Origin: Granulicella sp. dw_53
GTDB taxonomy: Bacteria > Acidobacteriota > Terriglobia > Terriglobales > Acidobacteriaceae
Assembly (NCBI RefSeq): GCF_018449545.1
Contig: NZ_JAAVUR010000005.1
Location: forward strand, 248,001 to 312,000
Length of the DNA: 64,000 nucleotides
Direction of reading: 5' to 3'
In this document: piece after piece, positions 18,258 through 27,497 of the stretch
How the letters are laid out: the number at the start of each line of letters is the position of its first letter
Numbering within the stretch: position 1 is the first letter of the stretch
Translations under genes and position numbers: made by a program
The notes under the pieces: model-generated
Database searches by the model: none
Seen by the model: only the letters and a program-made list of their open reading frames with translations
What the model was told of the DNA's origin: nothing

Positions 18258-21200
18258 TTGGTAGATTTTTTCATTCGACGCCCGATCTTCGCCACGGTCT
18301 GCGCGCTCCTCATCGTTCTTGCGGGAGCCGTCTGCATTCCCACGCTGCCGATCTCTCTCTATCCGCAGCTCGCTCCTCCACAAGTCGTCGTAACCAGCAA
18401 CTTCATCGGCGCCAACTCCAAGGACGTAGAGTCTGCCGTTACGACCATCCTTGAGCAGTCCATCAACGGCGTCGAAGGCATGCGTTACATGAGCTCCACC
18501 AGCTCAAACGACGGCACCTCCGCCATCACTATCACCTTCGATACCGGCTACGACCTCAACATCGCCGCCGTCGACGTTCAGAACCGCGTCGCCTCCGCGC
18601 AGGGCCGCCTTCCCGCCGTCGTCAATAACACCGGTATCACCATCACCAAGGCCAACGCCAACTTCGTCCTCGCGGCCGGCTTCATCTCGCCCGACCACTC
18701 GCTCTCCCAGGCCTTCATCTCCAACTACATCGACGTGTACGTCAGCGACGCGCTCAAACGCGTCCCCGGTGTAGGAGCCGTCATTATCTTCGGCGAACGT
18801 AAGTACGCGATGCGCCTCTGGCTCGATCCCAATCGCCTCGCCGCCCGCGGTCTAACCGCGCTCGACGTCACCAACGCTCTCGCCGAGCAAAACGTTGAAG
18901 TCGCTGCCGGACAACTCGGCCAACAGCCCTCCGATGAGAAACAGCAGTTTCAGATGGCGGTTCGCGTCGTAGGCCGTCTCACCGACCCGCATGAGTTCGA
19001 AAACATCATCATCAAGAACAACGTCGCCAACGGCGGCATCGTCCTGGTTAAGGATGTAGGCCGGGCCGAGATCGGCGCCGAAAACTACAACACCGACCTC
19101 AAGTTCTCCGGCGGTGAGGCCATCGGAGTCGGCGTCCAGCAGCTCTCCAACGCCAACGCCCTCGACGTCGACAAGCGCTGCCGCGCCGTCCTCGCCGAGC
19201 TCGAAAAGTCCTATCCCCCAGGCATGAAGGGCATCATCGCCGTCGACACCACCACCGTCGTCAGCGACTCCATCCGCGAGGTCGTCCAGACCATCGGCGA
19301 AGCCATCATCATCGTCATCATCGTCATCTTCCTCTTCCTGCAGGACTGGCGCGCAACCATCATCCCCGCGGTTACCATCCCCGTCTCGCTGATCGGCACC
19401 TTCGCCTTCATCAAGGTCTTTGACTTCTCCATCAACTCGCTCACCCTCTTCGGCATCACCCTCGCTACCGGGCTCGTCGTAGACGACGCCATCGTCGTCA
19501 TCGAGAACGTGCAGCGCCACCTCTCCGGCCACGCCATCATCCCGGAGCGCTCCGAGCAAGTCGATCCCGACCCCTACGCCCCCGACGTCATCACCGAGCA
19601 GAAATCCTCCGTCGCCAAGGGCATGGAGACCACCTCGGACGACCCACACCGCGCCACCAGCATCGCCATGGCCGAGGTCACCAGCGCCGTCATCGCGACC
19701 TCGCTCGTGCTCATCTCCGTCTTCATTCCGGTCAGCTTCTTTCCTGGCACCACCGGCATTCTCTACAAACAGTTCTCGCTGACGATCGCCTTCTCCATCG
19801 CCATCTCAGCGTTCAACGCCCTCACCCTCTCCCCGGCGCTCGCAGCTATCCTGCTTCGTCCGGAGCAGAAGCACACCGGCCTCATGGGCCTCTTGCTGAA
19901 CCCCATCGAGCGCTTCATCCAGTGGCTCATCCGCATCTACGCCAAGGCCGTGACCTTCGTCGTCCGCGTCCGCTACGCCATGGTGGTTCTCTTCTTCGCG
20001 GCGCTTGCAGCCACCGGGTACATGTACAACCATGTCCCCACGGCCTTCGTCCCGCAGGAAGACCAGTCCTACTTCCTCATCATCATTCAGACGCCGCCCG
20101 GAGCCTCCCTCAGCTACACCTCGGAGTTTGCCGACCGCGCCGCCGCCCTGGTCCGCCAGAACGAGGGCGTCTTCGGCACCTTCTCCGTCATGGGCTTCTC
20201 TCTCTCCGGCGGCAGCTCACCTAACTCCGGACTCATCTTCGCCCCGCTCAAGCCCATCGATGAGCGCACCAAGATGGGAGCCAAGTTCACCGCCCGCGAC
20301 ATCGTCGCCGACGTCGGACCCAAGCTCTTCGGCGTCCCTGGCGGCATCGCCTTCGCCGCCGAGCCCCCAGCCATCGCCGGCATCGGTACCGTCGGCGGAT
20401 TCCAGTTCATCCTCCAGGACGCCGGACGGAACACCTTCGGCGACATCGACCGCGTCGCCCACACCATCGTCGGTGCGGCTCGTGCCCCGGACTCCGGTCT
20501 CACCGGCATGAACACCACCTTCACCTCGAACGACCCCCAGCTCCTGGTCAACATCGATCGTCAGAAGGCCAAGACCATGGGCATTCCCTTCAGCCAGATC
20601 ACTGCGGCCCTCAACACCTTCATGGGCTCCAGCTACGTCAACGACTTCGACTTCAACAACCGTTCCTACCGCGTCTACGTCCAGGCCGATCAGCAGTTCC
20701 GCAGGACCTCGCACGATCTGCGCGAGTACTACGTCCGCTCCGACAGCGGTCAACTCGTCTCCCTGGATAACGTGGCCTCCATCTCCGAGACCTCCGGTCC
20801 CCAGGTCATCAACCACTACAACCTCTTCCGCTCCGCCGAGATCGACGGCTCACCCGCCCCCGGCCTAAGCTCCGGCCAGGGCCTCGAAAAGATGCAGCAG
20901 CTCTTCGAGAAGAACAAGCTCCAAGGTATGACCTCCTCCTGGACAGGTCTCGCGCTCGAAGAAGTTGAGTCCGCTGGCAAGGCCATCATCATCTTCGGCC
21001 TCGGCTTGCTGGTCGTCTATCTCACCCTCTCGGCCCAGTACGAGAGCTTCGCCCTCCCCTTCATCATCCTGCTGGCCGTACCCATGGCCATCTTGGGAGC
21101 TCTCTCACTGGTCGCCGCCCGTGGCTTGGTCGACGACGTCTACGTTCAGATCGGTCTGGTCATGCTCATCGGCCTCTCCGCCAAGAACTCCATCTTGATC

Positions 21201-21527
21201 GTTGAGTTCGCAGAACAGCTCCTCGGTCAGGGCCGTTCCATCATCGACGCCGCCATCGAGGCGGCCGAACTTCGCCTCCGCCCCATCCTCATGACCTCCA
21301 TCGCCTTCATCCTCGGCGTATTTCCGCTCTACGTCGCGACCGGCGCCGGCGCCTACGGCAGACACTCCGTAGGAACCGCGATCATCGGAGGCATGGTGCT
21401 CTCCACCATCCTCAACCTCTTCTTCATCCCGGTTCTCTACGTGATCCTGAAGACCATCCTCGGCCGCTTCAACAAGAAGGCTCCGCGAAAGGGCGGGGAA
21501 ATAGCCCCAGCCCGGTCGGCCCACTAA
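18258..21527 (+). CDS. RND multidrug efflux pump (HAE1/AcrB type)
   Basis: Inner-membrane proton-driven pump of 1089 residues. The start is a TTG at 18258 with AGAGG six bases upstream, leading into VDFFIRRPIFATVCALL, the standard N-terminus. Family features include SLYPQLAPPQVVV, the TM4 motif with two Asp in TGLVVDDAIVVIENV, VPTAFVPQEDQSYFLIIIQ and the late repeat IGLVMLIGLSAKNSILIVEFA. Between TM4 and TM5, after VIENV, the cytoplasmic loop is about 34 residues longer than in E. coli AcrB and contains an acidic, Pro-rich part (DPDPYAPDVITEQ). It is paired with the adaptor gene upstream. A strong terminator follows at 21553-21583. Substrates cannot be inferred. Confidence 0.95.
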   Translation: MVDFFIRRPIFATVCALLIVLAGAVCIPTLPISLYPQLAPPQVVVTSNFIGANSKDVESAVTTILEQSINGVEGMRYMSSTSSNDGTSAITITFDTGYDLNIAAVDVQNRVASAQGRLPAVVNNTGITITKANANFVLAAGFISPDHSLSQAFISNYIDVYVSDALKRVPGVGAVIIFGERKYAMRLWLDPNRLAARGLTALDVTNALAEQNVEVAAGQLGQQPSDEKQQFQMAVRVVGRLTDPHEFENIIIKNNVANGGIVLVKDVGRAEIGAENYNTDLKFSGGEAIGVGVQQLSNANALDVDKRCRAVLAELEKSYPPGMKGIIAVDTTTVVSDSIREVVQTIGEAIIIVIIVIFLFLQDWRATIIPAVTIPVSLIGTFAFIKVFDFSINSLTLFGITLATGLVVDDAIVVIENVQRHLSGHAIIPERSEQVDPDPYAPDVITEQKSSVAKGMETTSDDPHRATSIAMAEVTSAVIATSLVLISVFIPVSFFPGTTGILYKQFSLTIAFSIAISAFNALTLSPALAAILLRPEQKHTGLMGLLLNPIERFIQWLIRIYAKAVTFVVRVRYAMVVLFFAALAATGYMYNHVPTAFVPQEDQSYFLIIIQTPPGASLSYTSEFADRAAALVRQNEGVFGTFSVMGFSLSGGSSPNSGLIFAPLKPIDERTKMGAKFTARDIVADVGPKLFGVPGGIAFAAEPPAIAGIGTVGGFQFILQDAGRNTFGDIDRVAHTIVGAARAPDSGLTGMNTTFTSNDPQLLVNIDRQKAKTMGIPFSQITAALNTFMGSSYVNDFDFNNRSYRVYVQADQQFRRTSHDLREYYVRSDSGQLVSLDNVASISETSGPQVINHYNLFRSAEIDGSPAPGLSSGQGLEKMQQLFEKNKLQGMTSSWTGLALEEVESAGKAIIIFGLGLLVVYLTLSAQYESFALPFIILLAVPMAILGALSLVAARGLVDDVYVQIGLVMLIGLSAKNSILIVEFAEQLLGQGRSIIDAAIEAAELRLRPILMTSIAFILGVFPLYVATGAGAYGRHSVGTAIIGGMVLSTILNLFFIPVLYVILKTILGRFNKKAPRKGGEIAPARSAH

Positions 21528-21552
21528 AAGCCGCCGCACTCTGAACTGAAGA

Positions 21553-21583
21553 GCCACGTCCGGCCCCCCGGACGTGGCTTTTT
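21553..21583 (+). terminator. Intrinsic terminator after the RND efflux operon
   Basis: A perfect 11-bp stem (GCCACGTCCGG with CCGGACGTGGC) around a CCCC loop is followed by five T. It lies 25 bases after the pump stop codon. Confidence 0.93.
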
Positions 21584-21620
21584 CACTTCACCCCCAGCCC
21601 ATCCCGGCTATCATCTCTCG

Positions 21621-23006
21621 ATGACTCAGCCTCCCCCCATCACCTCTCTCCAAACTCAAAGCTGGGTCTTCGGAGCCAACGACCCCACCCTCGGCCTCGG
21701 CCTCACGCACCTCCCCTACTGCGCCTTCCAGCATCCCGAGACCGGCGCCCCCCACCTCGGAGCAGTGATCGGCGCCTGCATCCTGGACCTCCACGCCTGC
21801 AGCGCCACCGGCCTCCTCGACGAAAGCCCAACCCTCGCCGCCGCCTGCCTCACCTCCACCCTCAACGCCTTTATGGCCCTCGGCCCTGCAGCATGGTCCA
21901 CCCTCCGCACCCGGCTCCAGACCCTCCTCCGCACCGGTGTAAAACAAGAAAGAAAGAAGACCGAAGCCGCTCTCCTCCCCCTCCGCGACACCACCTTCCT
22001 CAAACCCGTCGCCATCCCCAACTACACCGACTTCTACGCCTCCATCTTCCACGCCACCCGCGTCGGTCGCCTCTTCCGCCCCGACCATCCCCTCCTTCCG
22101 AACTACAAGCACGTCCCCATCGGATACCACGGTCGCACCTCTTCCCTCATCCTCAGCGGCACCCCAGTAACCCGTCCCTACGGCCAAAGCAAACCCGATC
22201 CCTCTCACCCCGACATCCCCAACTTCTGCCCCACCACAGCCCTAGACTACGAGCTCGAACTCGGCCTCTACATCGGCCAGCCCAACCCGCTCGGAACCCC
22301 CATTCCTATCGACCGCGCCGCCTCCCACCTCTTCGGTGTCAGCCTCCTCAACGACTGGTCCGCCCGCGACCTCCAATCCTGGGAGTCCCAACCCCTCGGC
22401 CCCTTCCTCTCCAAAAACTTCGCCACCACCCTCTCCCCCTGGATCACCCCGATGGCCGCCCTCGCACCCTTCCGTGCCCCATCCCTCCCGCGCCCCACAG
22501 ACGACCCCCAACCCCTCCCATACCTCCTCGACCCAACAGATCAGCAAGCCGGAAACCTAAATATAAAACTTGAAGTATCCCTCCTAACTGAGGCAATGCA
22601 AGCGAAAAACGCAAACCCCTTCACCCTAAGCCGATCCAACTCCTCCGACCTCTACTGGACCCCAGCCCAACTCATCGCTCACCACACCAGCAACGGCTGC
22701 AACCTCCAGATCGGCGACCTCCTCGGCACCGGAACCATCTCCGGCCCCTCCGAAGACTCCGCCGGATGCCTCCTCGAACTCACCCGCAACGGAGCAATCC
22801 CCCTAACGTTACCCAACGGCGAAACCCGCACCTTTCTCGCCGACGGAGACGAACTCATCCTCCGCGCCTACTGCACCTCCCCCAACCACCCCCCAATCAC
22901 CCTGGGCGAGTGCAGAACCACAATCCTCCCACCAAACCCAAACCCAAACAAACCAACCAACCTACCCAATAAAAAAACTCCAAACATCTCCCGGAATCAC
23001 CCATAG
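21621..23006 (+). CDS. fahA: Fumarylacetoacetase
   Basis: Enzyme of 461 residues that hydrolyses fumarylacetoacetate to fumarate and acetoacetate, the last step of tyrosine and homogentisate breakdown. Active-site regions are visible: YTDFYAS with the metal Asp, the catalytic His in IGYHGRTSS, the two metal Glu in YELELGLYIG, and LLNDWSARDLQSWE with another ligand Asp. The family ending with GDELILRAYC and LGECRTTILP is present. About 25 residues beyond the usual end are Asn/Pro/Lys-rich and encoded by low-complexity CCAAAC-like DNA. The codon choice is extremely rich in C at third positions. hppD lies 180 bp downstream on the same strand; homogentisate dioxygenase is not in the window. Confidence 0.95.
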   Translation: MTQPPPITSLQTQSWVFGANDPTLGLGLTHLPYCAFQHPETGAPHLGAVIGACILDLHACSATGLLDESPTLAAACLTSTLNAFMALGPAAWSTLRTRLQTLLRTGVKQERKKTEAALLPLRDTTFLKPVAIPNYTDFYASIFHATRVGRLFRPDHPLLPNYKHVPIGYHGRTSSLILSGTPVTRPYGQSKPDPSHPDIPNFCPTTALDYELELGLYIGQPNPLGTPIPIDRAASHLFGVSLLNDWSARDLQSWESQPLGPFLSKNFATTLSPWITPMAALAPFRAPSLPRPTDDPQPLPYLLDPTDQQAGNLNIKLEVSLLTEAMQAKNANPFTLSRSNSSDLYWTPAQLIAHHTSNGCNLQIGDLLGTGTISGPSEDSAGCLLELTRNGAIPLTLPNGETRTFLADGDELILRAYCTSPNHPPITLGECRTTILPPNPNPNKPTNLPNKKTPNISRNHP

Positions 23007-23014
23007 CCTCAACC

Positions 23015-23043
23015 AAATCGGTGTCATCGTCTTAAATCGGTGT
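23015..23043 (+). repeat. Tandem-spaced 10-bp direct repeat upstream of hppD
   Basis: AAATCGGTGT occurs at 23015-23024 and again at 23034-23043, a period of 19 bases (about two helical turns), inside the fahA-hppD spacer. It could be a regulator binding site for hppD, but this is only a positional inference. Confidence 0.3.
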
Positions 23044-23187
23044 TAAGCCGTTGTAGTTGTAATCAGCTTTGCCGTAGCTCTTATCAGCAGTTATCCCAAT
23101 CATCACCGTTACGCCTTCTCCACCCTAGCCAACCAACCCCCAGTCGGCATATCCTTCCGCGAGCAGCGCATCACTCGGAGATCGCCC

Positions 23188-24321
23188 ATGTCGACGACCA
23201 CTCGCCCCGACCCCTTGAAGCCCACCCTCCCCACCGACTTCCTTCCCCTCAAAGGGACGGACCACATCGAGTTCTACGTCGGAAACGCCCGTCAGGCGGC
23301 CTACTTCTACCGCGCCGCCTTCGGTATGTCCCTGGTCGCCTACTCCGGCCCCGAGACCGGCCAGCGCGACCGCGCCTCCTACGTCCTCCAGCAGGGCAAG
23401 ATCCGCTTCGTCCTTACCACCGCCCTCCGTTCCGACTCCGAGATCGCTCGCCACGTCCACATCCACGGTGACGGCATCCGCTCTATTGCCCTCTGGGTCG
23501 ACGACGCCCGCCAGGCCTGGATCGAGACCACCATGCGCGGAGCCCGCAACATCCAGGAACCCGCTACCTCCTCCGACGAGTACGGCCGAGTCACCACCGC
23601 CAGCATCGCAGCCTACGGGGATACCATTCACACCTTCGTCGACCGCGGCCACTACAACGGACCCTTCCTGCCCGGCTTCCAAACCATCCATTACGACGCG
23701 GTAGTCCGTCCCGTCGGCCTCCTCCACATCGACCACTGCGTCGGCAACGTCGGTTGGAACTCCATGAATCAGTGGGTCGACTTCTACTCCCACGTCATGG
23801 GCTTCGGCCTCTACCAGCACTTCGACGACAACGACATCTCCACCGAGTACTCCGCTCTCATGTCCAAGGTCATGGCCAACGGCAACGGCTACGTCAAATT
23901 TCCCATCAACGAGCCCGCCGAAGGCCGCCGCAAATCCCAGATCGAGGAGTACCTCGACTTCTACCAGGGCCCCGGCGTCCAACACATTGCCTTGGCCACC
24001 GCCGACATCCTCGCCACCGTCTCCGCCATGCAGGACCAAGGAGTCCAGTTCCTCACCATCCCCCACTCCTACTACTCGGAGCTGCAAGCCCGCGTCGGCG
24101 CCATCGACGAACCCATCGACGAGCTCGAACGCCTCGGCATCCTCGTAGACCGCGACAACGAGGGCTATATGCTCCAGATCTTCACCCGCCCCGTCGAAGA
24201 CCGCCCCACCGTCTTCTACGAGATTATCCAACGCAAAGGCTCCCGCAGCTTCGGAAAGGGAAACTTTAAGGCTCTCTTCGAAGCTATTGAAAGAGAACAA
24301 GATCGCCGCGGCAACCTATAG
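23188..24321 (+). CDS. hppD: 4-hydroxyphenylpyruvate dioxygenase
   Basis: Iron enzyme of 377 residues that converts 4-hydroxyphenylpyruvate to homogentisate. The two-domain vicinal-oxygen-chelate fold is clear. The iron ligands are visible as His in LLHIDHCVGNV, His in PGVQHIALATADI and Glu in FYEIIQRKG. The C-terminal GSRSFGKGNFKALFEAIEREQ is the canonical ending that gates the active site. The start ATG at 23188 follows GGAG at about 8 bases. With fahA upstream on the same strand it forms part of a tyrosine-degradation locus. The gene is followed by a palindromic repeat rather than an obvious terminator. Confidence 0.97.
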   Translation: MSTTTRPDPLKPTLPTDFLPLKGTDHIEFYVGNARQAAYFYRAAFGMSLVAYSGPETGQRDRASYVLQQGKIRFVLTTALRSDSEIARHVHIHGDGIRSIALWVDDARQAWIETTMRGARNIQEPATSSDEYGRVTTASIAAYGDTIHTFVDRGHYNGPFLPGFQTIHYDAVVRPVGLLHIDHCVGNVGWNSMNQWVDFYSHVMGFGLYQHFDDNDISTEYSALMSKVMANGNGYVKFPINEPAEGRRKSQIEEYLDFYQGPGVQHIALATADILATVSAMQDQGVQFLTIPHSYYSELQARVGAIDEPIDELERLGILVDRDNEGYMLQIFTRPVEDRPTVFYEIIQRKGSRSFGKGNFKALFEAIEREQDRRGNL

Positions 24322-24356
24322 GGGCATTCTTTCAACCTAGTCAACCGCCCGGGTGC

Positions 24357-24393
24357 CCCATCCTTCGCGCCTTTGTCTGTAGCGAAGGGTGGG
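24357..24393. repeat. REP-like palindrome
   Basis: CCCATCCTTCGC (24357-24368) pairs with GCGAAGGGTGGG (24382-24393) with one G-T wobble, around a 13-base loop, 35 bases after hppD. There is no T run, so it is not a standard terminator. From memory, palindromes of this GC-rich type are common between acidobacterial genes; this window has one clear copy. Confidence 0.45.
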
Positions 24394-24564
24394 ATGTAAA
24401 CCTCAACCCAGCCACGCACCCATCTTCGACAGTCTCATACTCGCTAAGTTGGGCATCGCGAAAGCACCAGACCAGAGTGAATCAAAGCTGAAAACAACAG
24501 ATCGACCGCATCGCTCTTGCCTTCACTTTTATTTCCCGAAAACCCCAGCAAAGTCACATGTCAA

Positions 24565-24647
24565 CCCCCAAAATCACCTAACCCAAACAAAATCATCAAC
24601 ATCCAAGTGGCACTTTAGTTATCCCCAAACCCATAAAATAGAAACAG
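24565..24647 (-). repeat. Dispersed terminator-linked repeat, copy A
   Basis: Read on the minus strand, CTGTTTCTATTTTA (24647-24634) is followed after 14 bases by ACTAAAGTGCCACTTG (24619-24604) and, about 39 bases on, by TTGACATG. The same blocks occur with the same or almost the same spacing on the + strand at 40718-40807. In both copies a terminator hairpin lies just before the first block. Confidence 0.7.
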
Positions 24648-24650
24648 AAG

Positions 24651-24672
24651 AAAAACTCCGCCCAGCGCGGAG
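24651..24672 (-). terminator. Leftward terminator-like hairpin next to repeat copy A
   Basis: On the minus strand CTCCGC and GCGGAG form a 6-bp stem around a 5-base loop, followed by five T. No protein gene ends here on that strand, so either an unrecognised small RNA is transcribed leftward from upstream of the patatin gene or the hairpin belongs to the repeat. Confidence 0.5.
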
Positions 24673-24879
24673 AGCATCACCAGGCTCTTTCAAATGCATA
24701 GGCGATCGAAGTCCCACCCTAAGCCAAATCAAATGAATAATTTGACCCAATTAGCCGGGGGAGGGGTCTCCACCAGGCACCCCAACCGGAATAACCGGCA
24801 GCCGTAACGTGTTCTATCCACACATCCCAGTGGGCGAATACCACACCCCGGGATGAAAAACATTCCTGGAGATAGGCCG

Positions 24880-25797
24880 ATGACGGACGCTCTTGTTCTA
24901 GGTGCAGGCGGCTTAACAGGCATCGCATGGGAGACCGGACTGTTAGCGGGACTCTACGATGCCGGCATCGACCTCACCGATGTCACCAGCATCACCGGCA
25001 CCTCGGCAGGCGCGGTAGTCGGAGCGAATCTGGCCTCGCTGGACTCCGGACGAAGCTTGGAAGCCCTCTACAAGACCCAGATCCACGCCTTGACCACCGG
25101 CACCGGAGAAGACTCCTTGGCCGTCCCGGATCTCTCCGGCGTTCGCGCCGCCTTCGCCAAGTTCCACCAGACCAGTAAAAGTCTTCACGAACTGCGTGCC
25201 GCCATCGGACAGAAGGCCCTGGAATCGATCGCCCAAGGCGGAGAGGAACGGCGTAACCTCATCCGCGCATGGATGCCGCACGACAAGTGGCCCGAACGCG
25301 ATCTGCGCATCCTAGCCGTGAACGCCCTCGACGGCCACCTCAAGATCTGGGATCGAAACTCTGAGGCGACGCTGCTTCAGGCCGTCACATCCAGTTGCGC
25401 CATCCCTGCGGTCTATCCGATGGTGGAGATCGCAGGAGGCCGCTACATGGACGGTGGAGTCGGCTCCACCACTAACGCCTCGATCGCCGAAGGATTTGAG
25501 CTCGTGATCGTCATGGACCCGATAGGCGACTCCCGCGGCGTCAGTCGCCTGCAAGGAGAAGTAGAGCAGCTCGAACGAGGCGGAACCCGCACCCTGGTGA
25601 TCGTCCCCGACGAAGAAGCCATCCGGGCCCTTGGGTCGTCGCCGTTGGATCCCAGCCTCTGCGTCGCGGCAGGTCAGGCTGGCCGCAAACAGGGAAGACG
25701 TGTCTCAGCCGCCGTAGCAGCAGCCCGCGAGAAGATCGAAGATGCCTTCTTCGATCTTCCCCGGCAGCAACGCAGAAGCGCCCCGCGTTATCAATAA
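24880..25797 (+). CDS. Patatin-like phospholipase
   Basis: Lipid acyl hydrolase of about 305 residues with the patatin Ser-Asp dyad. The oxyanion motif GAGGLTG (near residue 8), the nucleophile elbow GTSAG (near 40) and the DGG motif in GRYMDGGVGST (near 190) are all visible. The ATG at 24880 is preferred because GGAGATAGG lies just upstream; an ATG at 24853 in the same frame is possible. There is no signal peptide, so the protein should be cytoplasmic or membrane-associated. The gene is alone between an intergenic repeat region and the convergent malate synthase gene. The substrate is unknown. Confidence 0.87.
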   Translation: MTDALVLGAGGLTGIAWETGLLAGLYDAGIDLTDVTSITGTSAGAVVGANLASLDSGRSLEALYKTQIHALTTGTGEDSLAVPDLSGVRAAFAKFHQTSKSLHELRAAIGQKALESIAQGGEERRNLIRAWMPHDKWPERDLRILAVNALDGHLKIWDRNSEATLLQAVTSSCAIPAVYPMVEIAGGRYMDGGVGSTTNASIAEGFELVIVMDPIGDSRGVSRLQGEVEQLERGGTRTLVIVPDEEAIRALGSSPLDPSLCVAAGQAGRKQGRRVSAAVAAAREKIEDAFFDLPRQQRRSAPRYQ

Positions 25798-25817
25798 GAT
25801 AAAGCGGAATACTTCAT

Positions 25818-27431
25818 CTAGTGCTGGAGGGTTAAATCTTCTGTCGCAAGAACTCGAGCATAAGCTGGAACTGTAAGGAAGTCCTGGAAATGTGGAGCCT
25901 TCACCAGCTCCCGCATCAGGAAGCCCGCATGTTTGTAAGCTTCAAACCGCTTCGCATCCACGCGAATCTCCGCGAGTCCCAGCTCCCGGTCGATCTCGCT
26001 CTCCACCAGCTCCGCAGTCACGGTCCGGCCATCCGCCAGCACCGCGCCATGATGAACCCACTGCCAAAGCTGCGCCCTGCTGATCTCCGCCGTCGCCGCA
26101 TCTTCCATCAGGTTGAACAGTGGCACGCATCCGATCCCGCGCAGCCAGGCCTCGACATACCCGAGTCCAACCGCCACGTTCTGCCGCAAACCCGCCTCGG
26201 TGATCGAGCCCTCCGGCACCTGCAGCAGATCCTCCGCGGTCGCCTCGAAGTCCGGCAACTGCTTGTCGATCTGGTTCGGCTGCGGCATCACTCGGTTGAA
26301 GACCTCCAGCGCCACCGGAACCAGCCCCGGATGCGCCACCCAGGTCCCGTCGTGCCCGTCGGTGGCCTCGCGTTCCTTGTCCGCGCGAACCTGCGCCAGC
26401 GCCTTCTCGTTCGCCTCGGAGTCGGTCTTGATCGGGATGAACGCGCTCATCCCGCCCATGGCGCTCACGCCTCGTCGATGGCATGTCTTGATCGCCAGCT
26501 TCGAGTAGCTCCGCATGAAGTGCGTCGTCATCGTTACCTGCCCCCGGTCCGGCAGCAGAATCGTGGTGTCACCCGCAAACTTCTTGATAAAGCTGAAGAT
26601 GTAATCCCATCGGCCGCAGTTCAGTCCAGCGGAATGGTCCTTCAGCTCCCACAAGATCTCATCCATCTCAAACGTAGCCAGAATCGTCTCGATCAGAACT
26701 GTCCCCTTGATCGAACCAGCCGGAATCCCCAGCTCCCGCTCCGCCTGCACAAATGCATCGTTCCAAAGCCGGGCCTCCAGATGACTCTCCATCTTCGGAA
26801 GGTAAAAATAAGGTCCAGAACCGCGAGCCAGCAGCTCCTTCGCATTGTGGAACGCATACATCCCGAAGTCGAACAACGATCCGCTGACCGGCTCGCCATC
26901 GACGTGCATATGCGCCTCATCCAGATGCCATCCCCGCGCCCGCACGAACAAAACTGCAGGATCGTCGATCAGCTTGTAGCTCTTGCCAGTCTTCTCATCG
27001 GAGAAGGTAATCGTCCGCCGAACCGCATCTCGCAGGTTGATCTGCCCCTCGATCACGTTCTCCCACGTTGGAGTCGTCGAGTCCTCGAAGTCTGCCATGA
27101 ACACCTTCGCGCCCGAGTTCAGCGCATTGATGATCATCTTCCGCTCCACTGGCCCGGTAATCTCCACGCGCCGGTCCAGCAGGTCCTTAGGAAGCGGAGC
27201 GACTGTCCACTCACTCTCCCGGATCTGCTTCGTCTCCGGGAGAAAGTCCGGACGCTCGCCAGCGTCCAGAGCAGCCTGCCGCACCACGCGAGCCGCCAGC
27301 AGCTCCTTGCGTCTTCCGTTGAATGCCCGCTGCAGACCGACCACAAACGCCACCGCTTCGGGTGTTAGGATCTCCGCATACCGCTCCGTCACCGGAGCCC
27401 GAAACTCCACACCTGCACCGAAATCCGCCAT
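25818..27431 (-). CDS. aceB: Malate synthase A
   Basis: Enzyme of 537 residues condensing glyoxylate and acetyl-CoA to malate, the second step of the glyoxylate shunt. Conserved stretches include [20 protein letters not shown] near residue 112, the RARGWHLDE segment with the catalytic Arg, [18 protein letters not shown] with metal-binding Glu, [17 protein letters not shown], and the C-terminal [21 protein letters not shown] with the catalytic Asp. The length fits the A isoform (about 530) rather than the 720-residue G isoform. No isocitrate lyase gene is in the window. The gene is 66 bp downstream of a hydratase gene on the same strand and may be cotranscribed with it. Confidence 0.96.
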   Translation of the reverse strand: MADFGAGVEFRAPVTERYAEILTPEAVAFVVGLQRAFNGRRKELLAARVVRQAALDAGERPDFLPETKQIRESEWTVAPLPKDLLDRRVEITGPVERKMIINALNSGAKVFMADFEDSTTPTWENVIEGQINLRDAVRRTITFSDEKTGKSYKLIDDPAVLFVRARGWHLDEAHMHVDGEPVSGSLFDFGMYAFHNAKELLARGSGPYFYLPKMESHLEARLWNDAFVQAERELGIPAGSIKGTVLIETILATFEMDEILWELKDHSAGLNCGRWDYIFSFIKKFAGDTTILLPDRGQVTMTTHFMRSYSKLAIKTCHRRGVSAMGGMSAFIPIKTDSEANEKALAQVRADKEREATDGHDGTWVAHPGLVPVALEVFNRVMPQPNQIDKQLPDFEATAEDLLQVPEGSITEAGLRQNVAVGLGYVEAWLRGIGCVPLFNLMEDAATAEISRAQLWQWVHHGAVLADGRTVTAELVESEIDRELGLAEIRVDAKRFEAYKHAGFLMRELVKAPHFQDFLTVPAYARVLATEDLTLQH

Positions 27432-27497
27432 TGCCTGCCCCCGATAAAATCGTTGATTTGTAATCTCCCGCGAAGCGGAAGCACCTGCTTTAGTCAG

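Larger units (their letters stand above)
24322..24879. other. Intergenic stretch, about 560 bp, with repeats and a leftward terminator
   Basis: No credible gene is seen here. It holds a 12-bp palindromic element (24357-24393), one copy of a dispersed repeat (about 24565-24647) and a terminator-like hairpin reading leftward (24651-24672). A frame of 115 codons across 24389-24736 resembles a frame on the other strand near 40.7 kb only because both cross the same repeat. Confidence 0.55.

Noticed and set aside
17064-18383. Leftward frame of 439 codons opposite the efflux adaptor
   Set aside because: Gly/Asp/Val-rich antisense shadow without motifs; the adaptor lipoprotein on the + strand is convincing.
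25890-27368. Rightward frame of 492 codons inside malate synthase
   Set aside because: Antisense shadow rich in Arg, His and Gln; malate synthase motifs are unambiguous on the other strand.
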